Shown here piece after piece: positions 35,638 to 48,127 of a stretch of DNA of 64,000 nucleotides. The stretch's first letter is position 1. Each line of letters opens with the position of its first letter. The notes beneath the pieces were generated by a model that did no database searches, was not told where the DNA came from, and saw only the letters and a list, made by a program, of their open reading frames with translations. This DNA is from Rotaria socialis (Eukaryota; Rotifera; Eurotatoria; Philodinida; Philodinidae): NCBI GenBank assembly GCA_905331475.1, contig CAJNYU010000186.1, positions 133,466-197,465 on the forward strand, written 5' to 3'. The translations under genes and the position numbers were made by a program.

Positions 35638-36663
35638 GATTTTATTTAGTCTTTAGAACTGATCGAGACGCTGGTTGAATCTTACTTTTGAAGAATATCA
35701 AATGAATTTAAAAATAATAAGGTGAATAGTATACTGCAAATGTTTTTATAGTCTTCTTCCGGCAATTAAAGTAAAAAAGATGTTACGTTTCCTTGCTTTC
35801 TTGAAGTCTGAACTGTTGACAGTTTTCAGCAGAATTAGCAAAAAATAAACTTTGTCTTTTGACTAACGGAGCTAGTTGGCGACCAGTTTCTCTGCGCACT
35901 TTACCTGAGAAAACAATAGCACTTTTTTTCCTCATTGATTCAGTGTGTGCCTACATACGTAATTGTTCAGATAGAATTGTTTTTCCTATTCATTCATAGC
36001 CAATGAATATCAGTCTTGTAGTTTACTAAATCATTCTCATGAGATACAACAAATAGACGAAAATGCATGTATTAAATGAAATGTACACATTGAAAAGACA
36101 ATTTCACCTGTAAGAAACACCTACATGGTTTGGTTACTTAAAACAAATAAAAAGCTTTTCTGATATGCTCCTATGCGAGGGGAAAAGCGGATTCCGTCTA
36201 TTCGGGATACGGTCACAATTCAAAGGATATGATGGCGATACGTACGATACCATTACAATCCAGAAGATATCTGTGAAAAGTTGACTGTAAAATTTGATGG
36301 AGTGACGCAAATATAAATTTATACGATGCAAAACATGAGATTAATATCGAGTCAATCCTGTGAACGATTTATCATTACTATCAAAGAATTTGAAGTGTTT
36401 CTTAACATGCATTTTTCGTAGCTAATCACAAGATCTTATGAAATTGGATGAATTTAAATTCAAAATAAAATTATTCAAATAGTTCGCTGCCTAATTGTTC
36501 ATTTTCTAACGTCCAATCTATCAATGTACAAGACAGTCGGACTAGTCGAACGATAGAGCAAGAGAAAAATAACAAATTTCTATCTAGCTTGTTCATAAAC
36601 AACCTTTTCCGTTAGACACCATCTCGTAATTCTCTTGTATCTCGTATTCAAATTCTTATTTTA
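35638..36663. other. Intergenic, no supported gene
   Basis: Promoter side of the 908-aa membrane protein gene. No open frame with recognisable content, no notable repeat. Confidence 0.55.
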
Positions 36664-36967
36664 CAATGACATATTTGATATATTAAAGTATGAGTGTAAA
36701 GCATTGGATGAAATTAAAAGAAAAGCTTGTCTTTTACTGAATGATAATCGGTATATTGTTAAACCTGACTGTAAAAGTAATATGCGTTATTTTACTCAAT
36801 TACTCAATTTGAAGAATCAAGAGCATTTGAAATCAAGTGGTCTTCGAATGAAGTCAAAAAACAAGTCGAATGATACTGATAATATTGGTTCATCAGTATT
36901 TCAATCACCAGCACAAGTTCTTCCTCCATCTTCACCATTATCACAAAGCACGATAACACAAACAACA
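36664..36967 (+). pseudogene. Isolated exon-like fragment
   Basis: An open stretch with coding-like composition, starting after an acceptor-like atattaaag and ending at a donor-like ACAACAG|gttagc. It encodes a Lys/Asn-rich then Ser/Pro/Gln-rich peptide (YECKALDEIKRKACLLLNDN, NMRYFTQLLNLKNQEHLK, SPAQVLPPSSPLS). I find no partner exon with matching phase on either side: the next 2 kb lacks a convincing continuation. It could be a stranded exon of a broken gene or a piece of a transposable element. The family is unrecognised. Confidence 0.35.
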
Positions 36968-39120
36968 GGTTAGCATATAAAAATATTTGGTTCGATAAAT
37001 TATACTCTTTTAGTCGTAGATATTTTTAACAATTACTATTTTTCCATAGTACATTATTGGAAAAAATGAGGGAAGCCTTAATGTTCAATTAATTCTATTT
37101 TTAGGATAACTATGCGTCCCAGATCGCCTGTCACACGCTCCTATGAATTTATTGCATCACGATAGCGATTATTTAAAATATATGTGAAGGAAAGAGAAAA
37201 TTACTCTTCATTTTGTTAACTGCTTGCACAACAGAAGTTAATCAGACAGAGTTATCAATTAAAAGCCTAGAGAAAAAAAATAAGAGCACGCGATTTTAAC
37301 TACACTACGCTTCTATCATAGCCTGGATTTTGGTGAACATACTAAAAATTGTTAGACGTAACTCAAAAGCAAACATTTTCATGTTTATGAAGAAGACTAG
37401 ATCTTAGCTTAGTAGAGATTTGAATAATAGGTCATCATAACTGAATTACATATGTTGATATATCGACTGATTTATTTTCATTATTCAATTGTGCGAATAA
37501 AAATCATTAGTTTCAAGGTAAAGTTTGAATAATAGATCTAAAGTACTTGTGATTCAATCGAAATTTACTTTCTATATAATTAGAAATATAAAGAACACAC
37601 CAACAGTTGTACTTTTTTTCGAAAAGTGATGTACCCTGATGAATTGCAGCAACAGAGAGATACCTATGACGAATATTGCAACTGACACAATCACAGATGA
37701 AATCGTCTCCATTTATATGATCAATTGCTAGTAGTAAAATAAATATTGGAGCTGTTTACTTCTAGATTGCTCAAATCAAAAGCCATAAGAGCTACTCTAT
37801 CGGTTCTTGCGAATGCCGTGCTCTATTGACTTTATAGTACGTACAACGTAGGCAGTTTTCTCTATGTGTAACAGTCAGTTAGTTTTGCTTCGATTAGGAT
37901 TTTAGCATTGTTTCGTATAGTATTTTATATCATTTCGCCAATTTAATATTCAAAAATAGAAAGAACAATCAAATAGTTCGCCATCCAGGGCAATGATTCC
38001 GATCGTCGGAACGAGCATCTTAAAAGGCCTGAAACGGCTATAAAACGGCATAATAAGGCAATAATTTTCACCTAATTTCACCGTAACCCGTCAACTTGTT
38101 TTACGGACCGTTTCTACACTAAAAAACGACCATCGTTTTTAACACTATATTCGTCGTTTCCGAGCTGATGGAAAATGGTGCCGCTTTTCAACGTTTTATA
38201 CCGTTTTTACGCCGTTCACGGGAGTTTACGCACCGTTTTCTTGGACATGGGCATTTTATTCCTATTTGTAGAACTCTATAGCATACGATCTCGCTTATTT
38301 TACTTAGAAACATATAGAGAAACTCAATAAGAGGGGTTGCCAAAAAAACAAATTTCATTCCTTCTGAGTACAGTAAACACTAAGAAAGAAATCTATATTA
38401 AACATAGATATAATATTTTACTCAAGGAACTGTATTGCATTAGATCTTTTTTTATTAAAATCATGAAATAAAATCGATTGAAACTCGAATGTACTAATTT
38501 TCATTCCCGGTTGATTATTTCAATATGAATTTTATGACATCTTGAGTTCCTAGGTCTCATCGGTTCAATAATCAATGATGAAAATTACGTTTCTGTAAAA
38601 ATTATAGCCTAACGATATTTTTCTTCAGCACAGAATTTATAATAACTTTATCATGTGCAAAAAAAAGACCTCTAGTTTATGAAGAAACGTTAGCCATTTC
38701 AAATTTATTACGCTTATCATTCTCTTCGAACTGCAAGTGGTCACAATTAAAAATTACGTTTATTCTCTATTTTCAACTATCGATGGATTTCATCGATTGA
38801 TCCAAACGCATATTATAGTTAAGTTTAGAAAGTCGATTAAAATAAGAAATATTTATATACTAGGTCCTTTTTGTCGATAGTCCATACACATCTATAAAGA
38901 GTTATTCGTTTTTCGAAGCATACCATAAGAAATTGCCTATAAAAGAAATCACTAAATATAAGGGTTATGCTGATTATGGGTACTTTGTTTTCAGCTAGTT
39001 ACCTTTGCCGATAGATATTTGAATTTATTCATAAACTTCTGTAATAAATATTTAATGTTCGAGTCTTTATTTTATTAGAATTTTCCAATATTTTATAATA
39101 ATGAAAAACAAGTGATGAAT
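36968..39120. other. Intergenic with CG-rich island at 37985-38260
   Basis: No supported gene. The island at 37985-38260 departs sharply from the AT-rich background, with many aaacg/cgttt motifs on both strands (gaaacggc, aaaacggc, ggaccgtttc, taccgttttta, gcaccgtttt). It looks like an imperfectly self-complementary repeat or MITE relic. The remainder is AT-rich and featureless. Confidence 0.5.
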
Positions 39121-40384
39121 TTATTGCTCAAAACAATCAAATAATTGTCCCATTATATCAGTTAAGGTTGAGGATACTTGCTTAGCTAAACTATCGCCCC
39201 AAGTGATGTCACCATTCGAAAGTAGTATTACGCCGAGGCTTCTTTTTTCATTTGCCATCATTGTATGAGCAACTCCTGGCATCCATCCACGATGTCCTAC
39301 TAAACGTCGATTATTTTGATATCGCCAATTCCAAATCAAGCCGTATTGAACATCAGGTTCATCTCGTGAACCTTCTTGTCGACTAACATGAAGCATTTCA
39401 TTCATTGATGACACGTTTTGAAGAAGATCAGGAGAAAAATTATTAAGAAATAATCGAAGATAAATGGATAAAGAACGAGCTGACATACGAAGCATAGCAG
39501 CTGGATAAACACTAATACTATAATGAGGTATATAAAGCCATTCGGTTGAATTCGGAGCCTGCAAAATGAAAATCTAATAAAAAATAGTTCTTGGAAAATA
39601 TTTCTCTTACTTGAACAACGTTCAATTGTGGTATTATTTGATGATAAATACTTAGCAATGATACATTGTAAACATACTGGTCAACTAAATCTGTTTTTCT
39701 CATTGTAAAACTAGACAATCGATAGCTGGCATCACTTGTTGAAATACCCAATGGATCAAGAATTCTTTGTCGAACATAATTTTCAAATGTAAGACCAGAA
39801 ATTCTCTCAATGGCAAGAGCACCCCAGGCAGCACCGACATTCGTATAATATGTTACATTGCCTGGTGCTTCAGATAGCCAACTTAATTTGTTTAAGAGAT
39901 ATCGAAGAACGACATCTGTCAAATTTGTTTTTACAAAATCATCACCCGGCATTCCATGATGAAATTCTTCTTCATAATTTGAGCCGAGACCCGATGAATG
40001 TGAAAGAATATGACGCATAGTGATAATGGACTGTGGATGTGATGGATGAAATATTCGTATTGGAAAGTTTAAATATTGATTGATATCAACATCCAGATTG
40101 AGTTGACCTTTTTCGGCCAATTGCATAGCTGCCAGAGCAATAAATGTTTTTGAAAGAGATGCTAAAACAAAAATTGATTTCAATGGATCGATTGGATACT
40201 GATTTGAAATAGGTGAATGAAAACCAAAGCCTTGTTCATAGAGAATGTCACTTGAGTTTACCACGATTGCCGCAAGACCAGGAATATGAACAGTTCGTAA
40301 TTGATCTTCGATCCATGTTCGACATGGAGAACACTGATGAGCTGCAGCAGTAACAGTAAAACCAAATAATAAATATAAGAGCAT
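39121..40384 (-). CDS. Secreted serine beta-lactamase-like hydrolase
   Basis: Two exons: 40384-39611 and 39558-39121, phase 0, joined frame 403 aa. The N-terminus (MLLYLLFGFTVTAAA) is a short signal peptide followed by two cysteines. The family's three active-site elements are all present: SxxK as S76-L-S-K79 in LASLSKTFIALAAMQLAEKG; YxN as Y180-T-N182 in TYYTNVGAAWGALA; and HxG as H347-R-G349 in GHRGWMPGVAHT. This is the beta-lactamase-related/penicillin-binding-protein fold (class C-like, as in LACTB and bacterial esterases). Substrate unknown: esterase, peptidase or D-amino-acid hydrolase activity are all possible, and antibiotic resistance should not be assumed. The frame is open to 40465, but a ttttcag acceptor at 40399-40400 lies 14 nt upstream of the chosen ATG, which is preferred because it gives the signal peptide. 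Confidence 0.88.
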
Positions 40385-41274
40385 TCGACGATCTATTCCT
40401 GAAAAACACAAAATAATAGGAAAAGCTTTGAAAATTAAATTATTTTTATTAAGTGTAAATTGCAAGGAGGAAAAAGCTGATTTAAATCACAGTAAAACTC
40501 AACTTACAATCAATATAAATTAACTGTATTGGAATGAGTTTACGTGAGTTTCGGTGCCTTTGAATGATTTTCAGTAATAATTTATGATTTGGAATAGTTT
40601 TTAGTTAGTTTAGCAAATTTTTCGTTTTCTCAAGCTCATTTTAAATCAGCTAAACTCAGAAAAATCATGAAACTCATAAATAGCTTTTCCCCCCTTGGTA
40701 AATTGACTTCCTAGACGAACAATGAGAGCGAAATTTTCAGAAACTTTATCGAGGTGTCCTTTTTAACAGTCATATTTTAAAGAGTAGAAGCGGATAGATC
40801 GTTGAGTATCGACGACCTGCCTTCGAGAAAGATATAAAAAAAACACCGGGTTCGCATAAATTTCACCGCCATAAACACATCAATTAAGTCTTGTTATAAA
40901 AATCCACTAGATAGAAAGTTTGATCAATTATCAGATTACTTTCGAATACCTTGTATTCGAAAAAAAGGATTAAATCAAATGTCATTCGACGATATTTTCT
41001 TTTAATCGAACAAGGCAATGATTAAGAGATAAGTAAAGTATAGCTTCGTATTATCTTACATCGGGGAACTCGCGCAGAATACCAGCTAAATACTTACTAT
41101 GTCTTAAATGCATTGCATCTTGAAATTATTGGCACCTTTTTCCTTGACGTAATTTATGTATGGAGGGTTACGCCATCTTTTTAAAGAGTAAATTTTTAGG
41201 TGATTCGAAGCTATTCTGCATGACTCCATGAAAGCAAGCTCGGAAGATTTTTGTGTTCATTTACTCAATTTTCT
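40385..41274. other. Divergent promoter region, no gene
   Basis: Lies between two divergent genes (the beta-lactamase-like hydrolase to the left and the PARG-like hydrolase to the right). No further gene. The gagtttacg/gagtttcgg/gatttt motifs at about 40535-40680 form a weakly repetitive patch. Confidence 0.5.
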
Positions 41275-43167
41275 ATGATGATGGGTTCAAGCCCTGCTAA
41301 ACCAGATGCTACTGTTACAGATAAACTGGACTTGAAGTCGGAACCAGTGCCACTCTATGTACCGTTAGAAGCTCTCACAGAGTCAACTGTTCGTTCTATA
41401 ATTGCAGCTGGAACTTCATCTGATGACCTATCTCCAGATTATAGTCAACGAACTCTTCTAATTTTTTTACTGGAAATAAACAAAACATTAAGAGAAATTG
41501 AAAATAGTACGGAAGATAATGGTCAAAAACCGAATGAAAATATTATTCGGTGTGCAGAAGATGTTCGACAATGGCTTGTCGACAAAAACAACCAACCATT
41601 AAATTGGGATGAACTTCATAAGCTATGTGATATGATGAAAAGCGATACTCGTAGTTCTTTGGCACATTACTATAGAGTTAAAGATGCAGGTCCTTACTTC
41701 GAATTAAAAATGGAAACTGTGAGTTTTTCATAAATCTATTTCCTACGTATATTTTGATTAGAGATAAACAATAGTTTAGGAGTTTGACGTATACGGAGCA
41801 GAAAAAGTGATGTCTAGCGATTATGATGAAAAATAGTTTCAGAAGAAAATTTCACATAATTTTCCAATTTTGTTAATAATCAACCTAGTTAAATTATCTT
41901 TCATATTGTTGCAATAGACATCAAGTCAACGATTTCTATTGACATTGTATCACTTTATTAGAAGTATGACTCACTGTATGAGTAATCCCGAATTGGTTAA
42001 AAAGAGGAGAGATCGAAATATCATAAGGCAAGTTTATGTTAACTTTATTTCTTTAGCGAATCAACGATGTAAATCGATCTCGTGAATACATGGCTAAGTT
42101 TCGTAGCGCGGGATACAACCCTGACGAACTTAAACTCTATTGGAATGCAGAACAGGTGGAAAATCTCTGCCCAAAAGAAGGAGAACAACCAGATGCATTT
42201 CCGCCACATGATCCATCAGATTTAGATGCTATTAAAAATCTTCGTGCATATCCTGTTGTTGATCGAAATCATGATGTCAAGATCAGCTACATCGACAAAG
42301 GAATTGAAAAAGCCGTTTTTGATATACCTGAAGATGCTCAAATTATTGTTCTGAATTTTGCGGTAAAATCTTTTTTCCTTCAAGATTCCTATTTTCTGAA
42401 TTCTATTTGATTTCTACAGAATGAACAATCACCTGGAGGAGGTTATTTGAGGCATGCAAGTAAGCAAAATTTTAAAGAATTCATTTTGTCAAAAGACAAT
42501 TTATATGAAACGATATTTTCAATGATCTCATAGAAATAAATCTTTAGCAAAAATAAAACGATGTCTTTTTTTTCTGTAGTGGCACAAGAAGAAGTTATTC
42601 TTTACAATTCCGATGGTTACCGTGCGTTACTTGATCTGAAATATAAACGAATGAGTGATGGTTATGCTATACCCGAATTTGGTCTAGCCTATGTTCGTAA
42701 TATGCGCTTTTTTCACTCAGAATCTATTGAACGACATCGTGCAACAGACATGATGGTTTCTGCATGTTATTGTTTAAGTTGCCCTCAACTTTACGATAAC
42801 CCAAGGAGTACTGAACAGGTAAATACGCAAAAACATTTTTTCCTTATTTTAAAAGGATTCCTCAATATCATTATCAATTTTATTCTAGCGAATAAAAAAT
42901 AACGTAGCTAAATTTCGTGCGTTCATGTGTGCAGCTGTTGCCAATACCATCGGTGATGGTAGTAATACTTATCTTTTACTTGGTCCTATTGGTACTGGTG
43001 CATTTGGAAATGATGTTGAAGAAATCGGTGAATGCTTTCGTGAAGTACTCGATATGCCTATGATGAACTCAAAAGGTCCTATTCGTCATGCATTTGGTCA
43101 CATTTGGTTTGTTTCTATAGATAAATGGAAAAATGATGCTTTTGAGCACATTTTATCTCAGAAATAA
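41275..43167 (+). CDS. Microbial-type PARG-like ADP-ribose hydrolase
   Basis: Exons: 41275-41718, 42057-42362, 42420-42459, 42580-42818 and 42889-43167; joined frame 435 aa. The catalytic signature appears only after splicing of the 40-nt micro-exon: NFANEQSPGGGYLRHAMAQE, with GGG at 256-258 and QEE at 266-268, matching the GGG-x(6-8)-QEE motif of poly(ADP-ribose) glycohydrolases as found in the microbial-type (DUF2263/TIGR02452) group. Downstream, FRAFMCAAVANTIGDGSNT and LLLGPIGTGAFGNDVEEIGE are the usual C-terminal macro-fold elements (AF/GCGAFxN-like). The N-terminal 150 residues are helical and unassigned. Expected role: removal of ADP-ribose from proteins or nucleic acids. It faces the PARP-like gene at 43857-46383 tail to tail, 689 nt away. 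Start at ATG 41275; two more ATG codons follow directly. Confidence 0.85.
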
Positions 43168-43856
43168 TTCTTATATTGCTGAATAATTTCAATATATATT
43201 TTATATTCAATTAAAATATTAAAACAAAACTTTGAAATATCGATTTTGGCTAGGAATAAAACTTTGTATTTGATCGATTTTTATTCGAGATCTATTTTGC
43301 AGCTTAATAAAAATAAACGTCGGTAATAAATCATTGTATTTATTATTGAAAATAATTAATTCAAATCTACATAATTCTGCAGGTTAAGCAGACTGTTTTG
43401 ATCGTGAATAGTCATAGCTATATTAATATTATTTGTTTTAGTGAAAGATTAATTTTAAAATATTTCTTCGAACAAGTTTATCCGATATTCATCTGCCTAA
43501 TTTTGAAATTAATCGAAATACTTTCAATACAGCTGATATCGCATGAATGCAGAAGTTATAACGCAGAATGACTGTCATCTTGGTTTTTAAAATTGAATTG
43601 TGTGCAAAAAAATAGTTATCAATAAGAAAAAAAGGCCAAAACATATTGGAAATAAAATTTCGATACGTATTTGTATTTCGTTTCTCCGTCGAATGAGATT
43701 AGAAATACATTCTAAAATTTTTGAATGATCACACAATATTTCTGGATTATTTTGAAAAAGAAACGCATTAGAAAAAAGTTACAGTTCATTTGATTAGTTG
43801 GTTGATTAAAGCTACACTAATATTGTCTTCCGTATTAGCTAACATTCTTGTCATGC
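43168..43856. other. Spacer between convergent ADP-ribose genes
   Basis: Shared 3' region of the PARG-like (plus) and PARP-like (minus) genes. Very AT-rich; no gene seen. Several AATAAA-like hexamers occur on both strands. Confidence 0.55.
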
Positions 43857-46383
43857 CTAGCTTTTATAGATATCAGAATGATAAGATTGTTTCCACCATG
43901 CAGATGGTGTCAAACTAACGGGATCGCTATTTGATATTCGCATCAGTAAGCCATAACAAACAATATCCTTCGTAATAAATTGCTCATTATTTTTACCTAA
44001 TATAATCCATTCTAGTTCATTATTATCGAAATTCGGATCGACCTTTACTGTTGCTTTATATTCATTTTTTATTAATGTTTCTGGGCCTATTTTTTGAACA
44101 GACTCTGGATTAACTCGACATTGAAATACCAATTGATACCAACGATCTTTACCATTTTTCGATGCTTTCTTCCATGGACGAGCGTATCGTGGATGAGCAC
44201 AATATTCAATACTAGGCGAAACATAAACTCGTGGTACTCCATCGCCATAGAAGCAACCGTTTGTGCTCACTCGAAGCCCAGATGTGAGAATTTTCGATGC
44301 ATTTTCATCTTGTGTTCCATGATAGGCAAGATACCAATTACCCCAACGAGAATCGAACTCCTTTTCATCTTCAGCCACTTTAACACCGAAACGTGTCCAG
44401 CCTATGTATTTAGAAAAACTCTACATGTAAACTATCGACTGAAGAAGAAAAAAGAACATTTTACTTTACTGACCCGAAGGACAATAATACGGTTTACCAC
44501 CTTGATCAATTGGAGTTTTCCAGTATTGCCCTTGCTCAGGAGGACTATCTGGCCATGCATACTTTTTGTTCCATCTAGGATCCATAAGTTTATCCTCAAC
44601 TTTCAAGCCAAATTCACCAAGTGTCATCGATTCTACATTTGCATTTAGATCTTGGCAACATTTACGCACTGCATTCATTCGTGCTAAAGCATCGGGAGCA
44701 GTTCCATTTAAACTATCGACCACATTTTGACCATACGGTGGCTGAACAAATAAATTTATAATACCTGTATCTATTCCAATACCACCTATACGTATAGCTT
44801 GAGTAGGTATCTTAAAAGCTTGGCATAAGGTTCCACTAAATTTTTCTTGAATGCCATTAGTGTTGGCGGCCCATTGTTTTAAATCGGTTTTATCTGAATC
44901 TAACTGAATTATGATGGGCAGATCTTGGGCTAAAATATTTTAGAAGAGAATTCTTATTATAACCTTATTTAACTCGTTGAGCTAAGGTTGAAGTTTTACA
45001 ATGAACGTTTTCAGCGGTGCAAAGTTTGCTTTCATAAATCATATTTCATTATTGAAACAAAAAAAGGAACACGTACTTTTATAGAGCCACACTAAAACTT
45101 AACTATTCAAGACTAGAAAACTTAATCTACCAAACAAGAATGAATCAATACATGCAGGCCTTCTTCTTAATAATAGACGTTAGATAAATAATAGTATTCG
45201 GAATTTGCACAAATATTTTATCGGATTTAACTTACAGTCTGGTCTTTTAATATCGCCTGAAATAACAGGAATACTGTTTGGACTGCTTTTTTTTTGATTA
45301 CTAATTGTTCTTTTCAATTGTTGATCGAATTGTGCACCATTTGTTGATCCGACAGCTAGTCGACATAATAGAGCAGCTAAACCCAATTTTTTTGCTTCTT
45401 GGGCAATTCTTTTTCTACCAAATTCTGCTTTGGAGTCTCTGATTTTAGCATCGTCTAGTTTTAATAAAAGAAATTCATCGAGAAAATAAAAATTCAATAT
45501 GAATCATAATTTACATACATGGGTCTTCTGCTTCTTTTCTATTACGAACTCCATCTCGTTTTTCAAGCCATTTCGTAGTATACGCCCCGATTTGTTCGAT
45601 ATCACTAGTGTTTAATTCATCAATAAGTTTTTCAGGATCAGTTTTATCTCGATCTTCTTCATCGAGAATTAATAAACGATTAACAAACTTGCGAATAATT
45701 TCGGTTTTTTGTGATTTCACAGGAATGACTGTTCTAGCAGCAATTAATTTTCTTGCATAATCAAGTATTCGACTCGATGAACTTAGAGCAGCAAAATTAC
45801 TTTCCGTAGCAGCTGGATTGATTTTTTGATTACGACGATTAAGTTCACCGACAGCATTACCATATTTTTCTTTCCACCATTGTTGAGTATTATGAGCAAA
45901 AGTATCCGCATCACTTTCTGCTAAACTGCTGCATAATTCCTGAAAATTATTTTCATTCACTTGCGCTCGGCGAAAAGAAGCAATCGACTGATTGCATGAT
46001 TCAACAAAGTCTGTTGTTCTCGATTGTGTTCGGGCTAAATTACGTATTCGATTAAGATAATTTGCAGTAGCATTGATCTTCGTCGAAATCTCGGCATTCA
46101 ATGTAGCTATGCAAACGGGATCATCGATAATTGGCTTTTTATTGTTAACCATATTTTCATCCTCACGAAGATCTTGAATAAACTGATCAACAAGGGTTTG
46201 ATCTTCATGATGCGAACCTTTATTCTTCGGGCGAGGTTTTCTGCTATTGGCATCACTTTGTTCTTGTTCAAGTCTACGACATTCCTTGTTTTCTTCTTCT
46301 TGAAGTTCCTTCAAACGATCATCAATCACTTTAACTTGTTCATCGATAAAGTTACCGAGACAAAAAGCTAAATCTTCATCCAT
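43857..46383 (-). CDS. Protein with C-terminal PARP-like YHGT domain, 694 aa
   Basis: Exons: 46383-45519, 45454-45236, 44929-44474 and 44401-43857, all junctions phase 1; joined frame 694 aa. N-terminal 270 residues are helical and charged, with a likely coiled coil around VIDDRLKELQEEENKECRRL. The middle part (IRIGGIGIDTGIINLFVQPP, then CCQDLNANVESMTL) is unassigned. The C-terminal domain begins at a spliced YYCPSGWTRFGVKV and continues WGNWYLAYHGTQDENASKIL (Y540-H-G-T543), TNGCFYGDGVPRVYVSPSIE, and ELEWIILGKN. The HGT motif, a following 'GL...G.G.Y.SPS' strand pattern and a late Glu recall the H-Y-E triad of PARP/ADP-ribosyltransferases, so I call it PARP-like with caution; the catalytic Glu is not certain. 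An acceptor tttttctag lies 12 nt upstream of the ATG with no matching coding exon. Confidence 0.75.
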
Positions 46384-48127
46384 GCTTTTCTTCCACTAGA
46401 AAAAGTAACAATATGCCAGCAAAAGTATTTCTTTTTCGTTTAAGTAAAAGTATAGTTTTCGGAGAAATTAAAGGTAAACTTGAATTTCTAATGATGACCG
46501 AAAGACAACATAACAGAACAAGTAGCAAAGAATTACTCGTAACCTGAATTTGCTGCTTACTTAAAAATATCAAACTTTTTTTAACAGTCACAACACATAC
46601 GCCTGTTCTTCAAACACAGACAAACGCATTATTGACAAAACTTGACGAGCATGCTCATGAGAAATGAATTCTAAGCACATTTTTATTCAAAAGAAATCAA
46701 GCATTTCTTTTTGTGTCTACAATAAATTTAACTGTGGTAAAGAAAAAAGAAATTTCTATGGCTTGATCTCAAATGGAATATATAGATTCTATTTACTTGA
46801 AATAGGTGACTTCAAGGATTTTAAAAAAAAAACAGAAACAATCATTAATGCAGTTGGAAATATTCGAATCATAGAATATTTGATATTATGGATTGGCTAA
46901 AGTAGGAACCTCTCCTTCTTGACATCGTTCATTATAGATAACTTTTCTTGAATGAATTATTTTCTCGAAAGTTTTGGTTAATTCTAATGTTGACACACAC
47001 TTACACTAGATGAAAATCCTCGTCACTCATATTCGTGTGGTCTCGTTTGCCATCTAGCAAAATTGAAAGCTAGCAAATGTTAATATTCTAGTTGAATAAT
47101 GAAACATTTCAGGATTGCTTATCCTAACTCAACTCTATGACTAGAAAATTCTTATCAACTCATTTTTCTGAATTTAATATATGCACATCTCATCATGTCG
47201 GTAGTGTAACAAGGAGATCTTGAATTACTGAGTCTAAATTCCTAGCAAATCCTTTTAAATTTGCCAAATTTTGATTATTACATAGATTTCATTTAAATGA
47301 ATTTTAATGGTCAAATTTTAAACGCACGTACATATCCCTTGGAATAAAAACTTCCGTTTGAGATTCAAATTATGATAAGTTCAAGTTCAAGTCAAGAGTA
47401 GCTTTAAAATTGAAAACTTTATTGAATTTTAATTTCTAGTTCTGGCCGATGAAAATCAATTATAATCAAAAATGAAAACAGTTAAGAATAGATCAGGTGT
47501 AGATGATCATCATTGAGAAACGTCTAGTGCATTTTGTTTCATACGTTACCCATGATGAATCTATTGGTTTCTGTGCTTACAGTAGACTACGTAAAAATTA
47601 TTATTGGTGATTGATTTAAAATTTTTTTCATTTCCCGAGGTTTCTTCGGTGACAACAATAGATACTTGCGAACAGTAGTCGTGCAACCTAATTCTTTCAA
47701 GTCCGTCTGTAGCCCAGCAGTGTAAGTTATGGAGTTCCTGTCTTTGGTTTTGCCAGAAGAGGTTCAGCTCTTCAGAATCAGTTTTTGTTAGATTCCTCAG
47801 CACACAAGATTAGTTTAGCATTTTACCAGCGTACGATTGAAATAAATGAGAGGAAAAAACAGATGCGAAATCAATACTCGTAGATTATGCAAATCCCTAT
47901 GAATCATCAAAACTCATATAGACTGATTTTACTTCCTTGTTTCATCTTTATTTCAAAGTCATAAAAAAAGTTAACATTTCACTTTCATTTGATTCCATCA
48001 TGTTCAAATAACGAAAATTTCTTCAATCAAATGTATTTTCGTATGCCATATAATTAGACGCATCATGAACTATGGTCATTCATAGATCTTTTTTTTCTTT
48101 AAATAAACCGATTAGAAAATTCATGAT
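46384..48127. other. Intergenic, no supported gene
   Basis: About 1.7 kb. A small minus-strand frame at 47561-47803 (WQNQRQELHNLHCWATDGLE) has somewhat gene-like composition but no domain, partner exon or start context, and I do not call it. The rest is AT-rich. Confidence 0.5.

Noticed and set aside
47561-47803. 80-codon minus-strand frame
   Set aside because: Somewhat gene-like but isolated, with no recognised domain or splice partner; possibly a relic.
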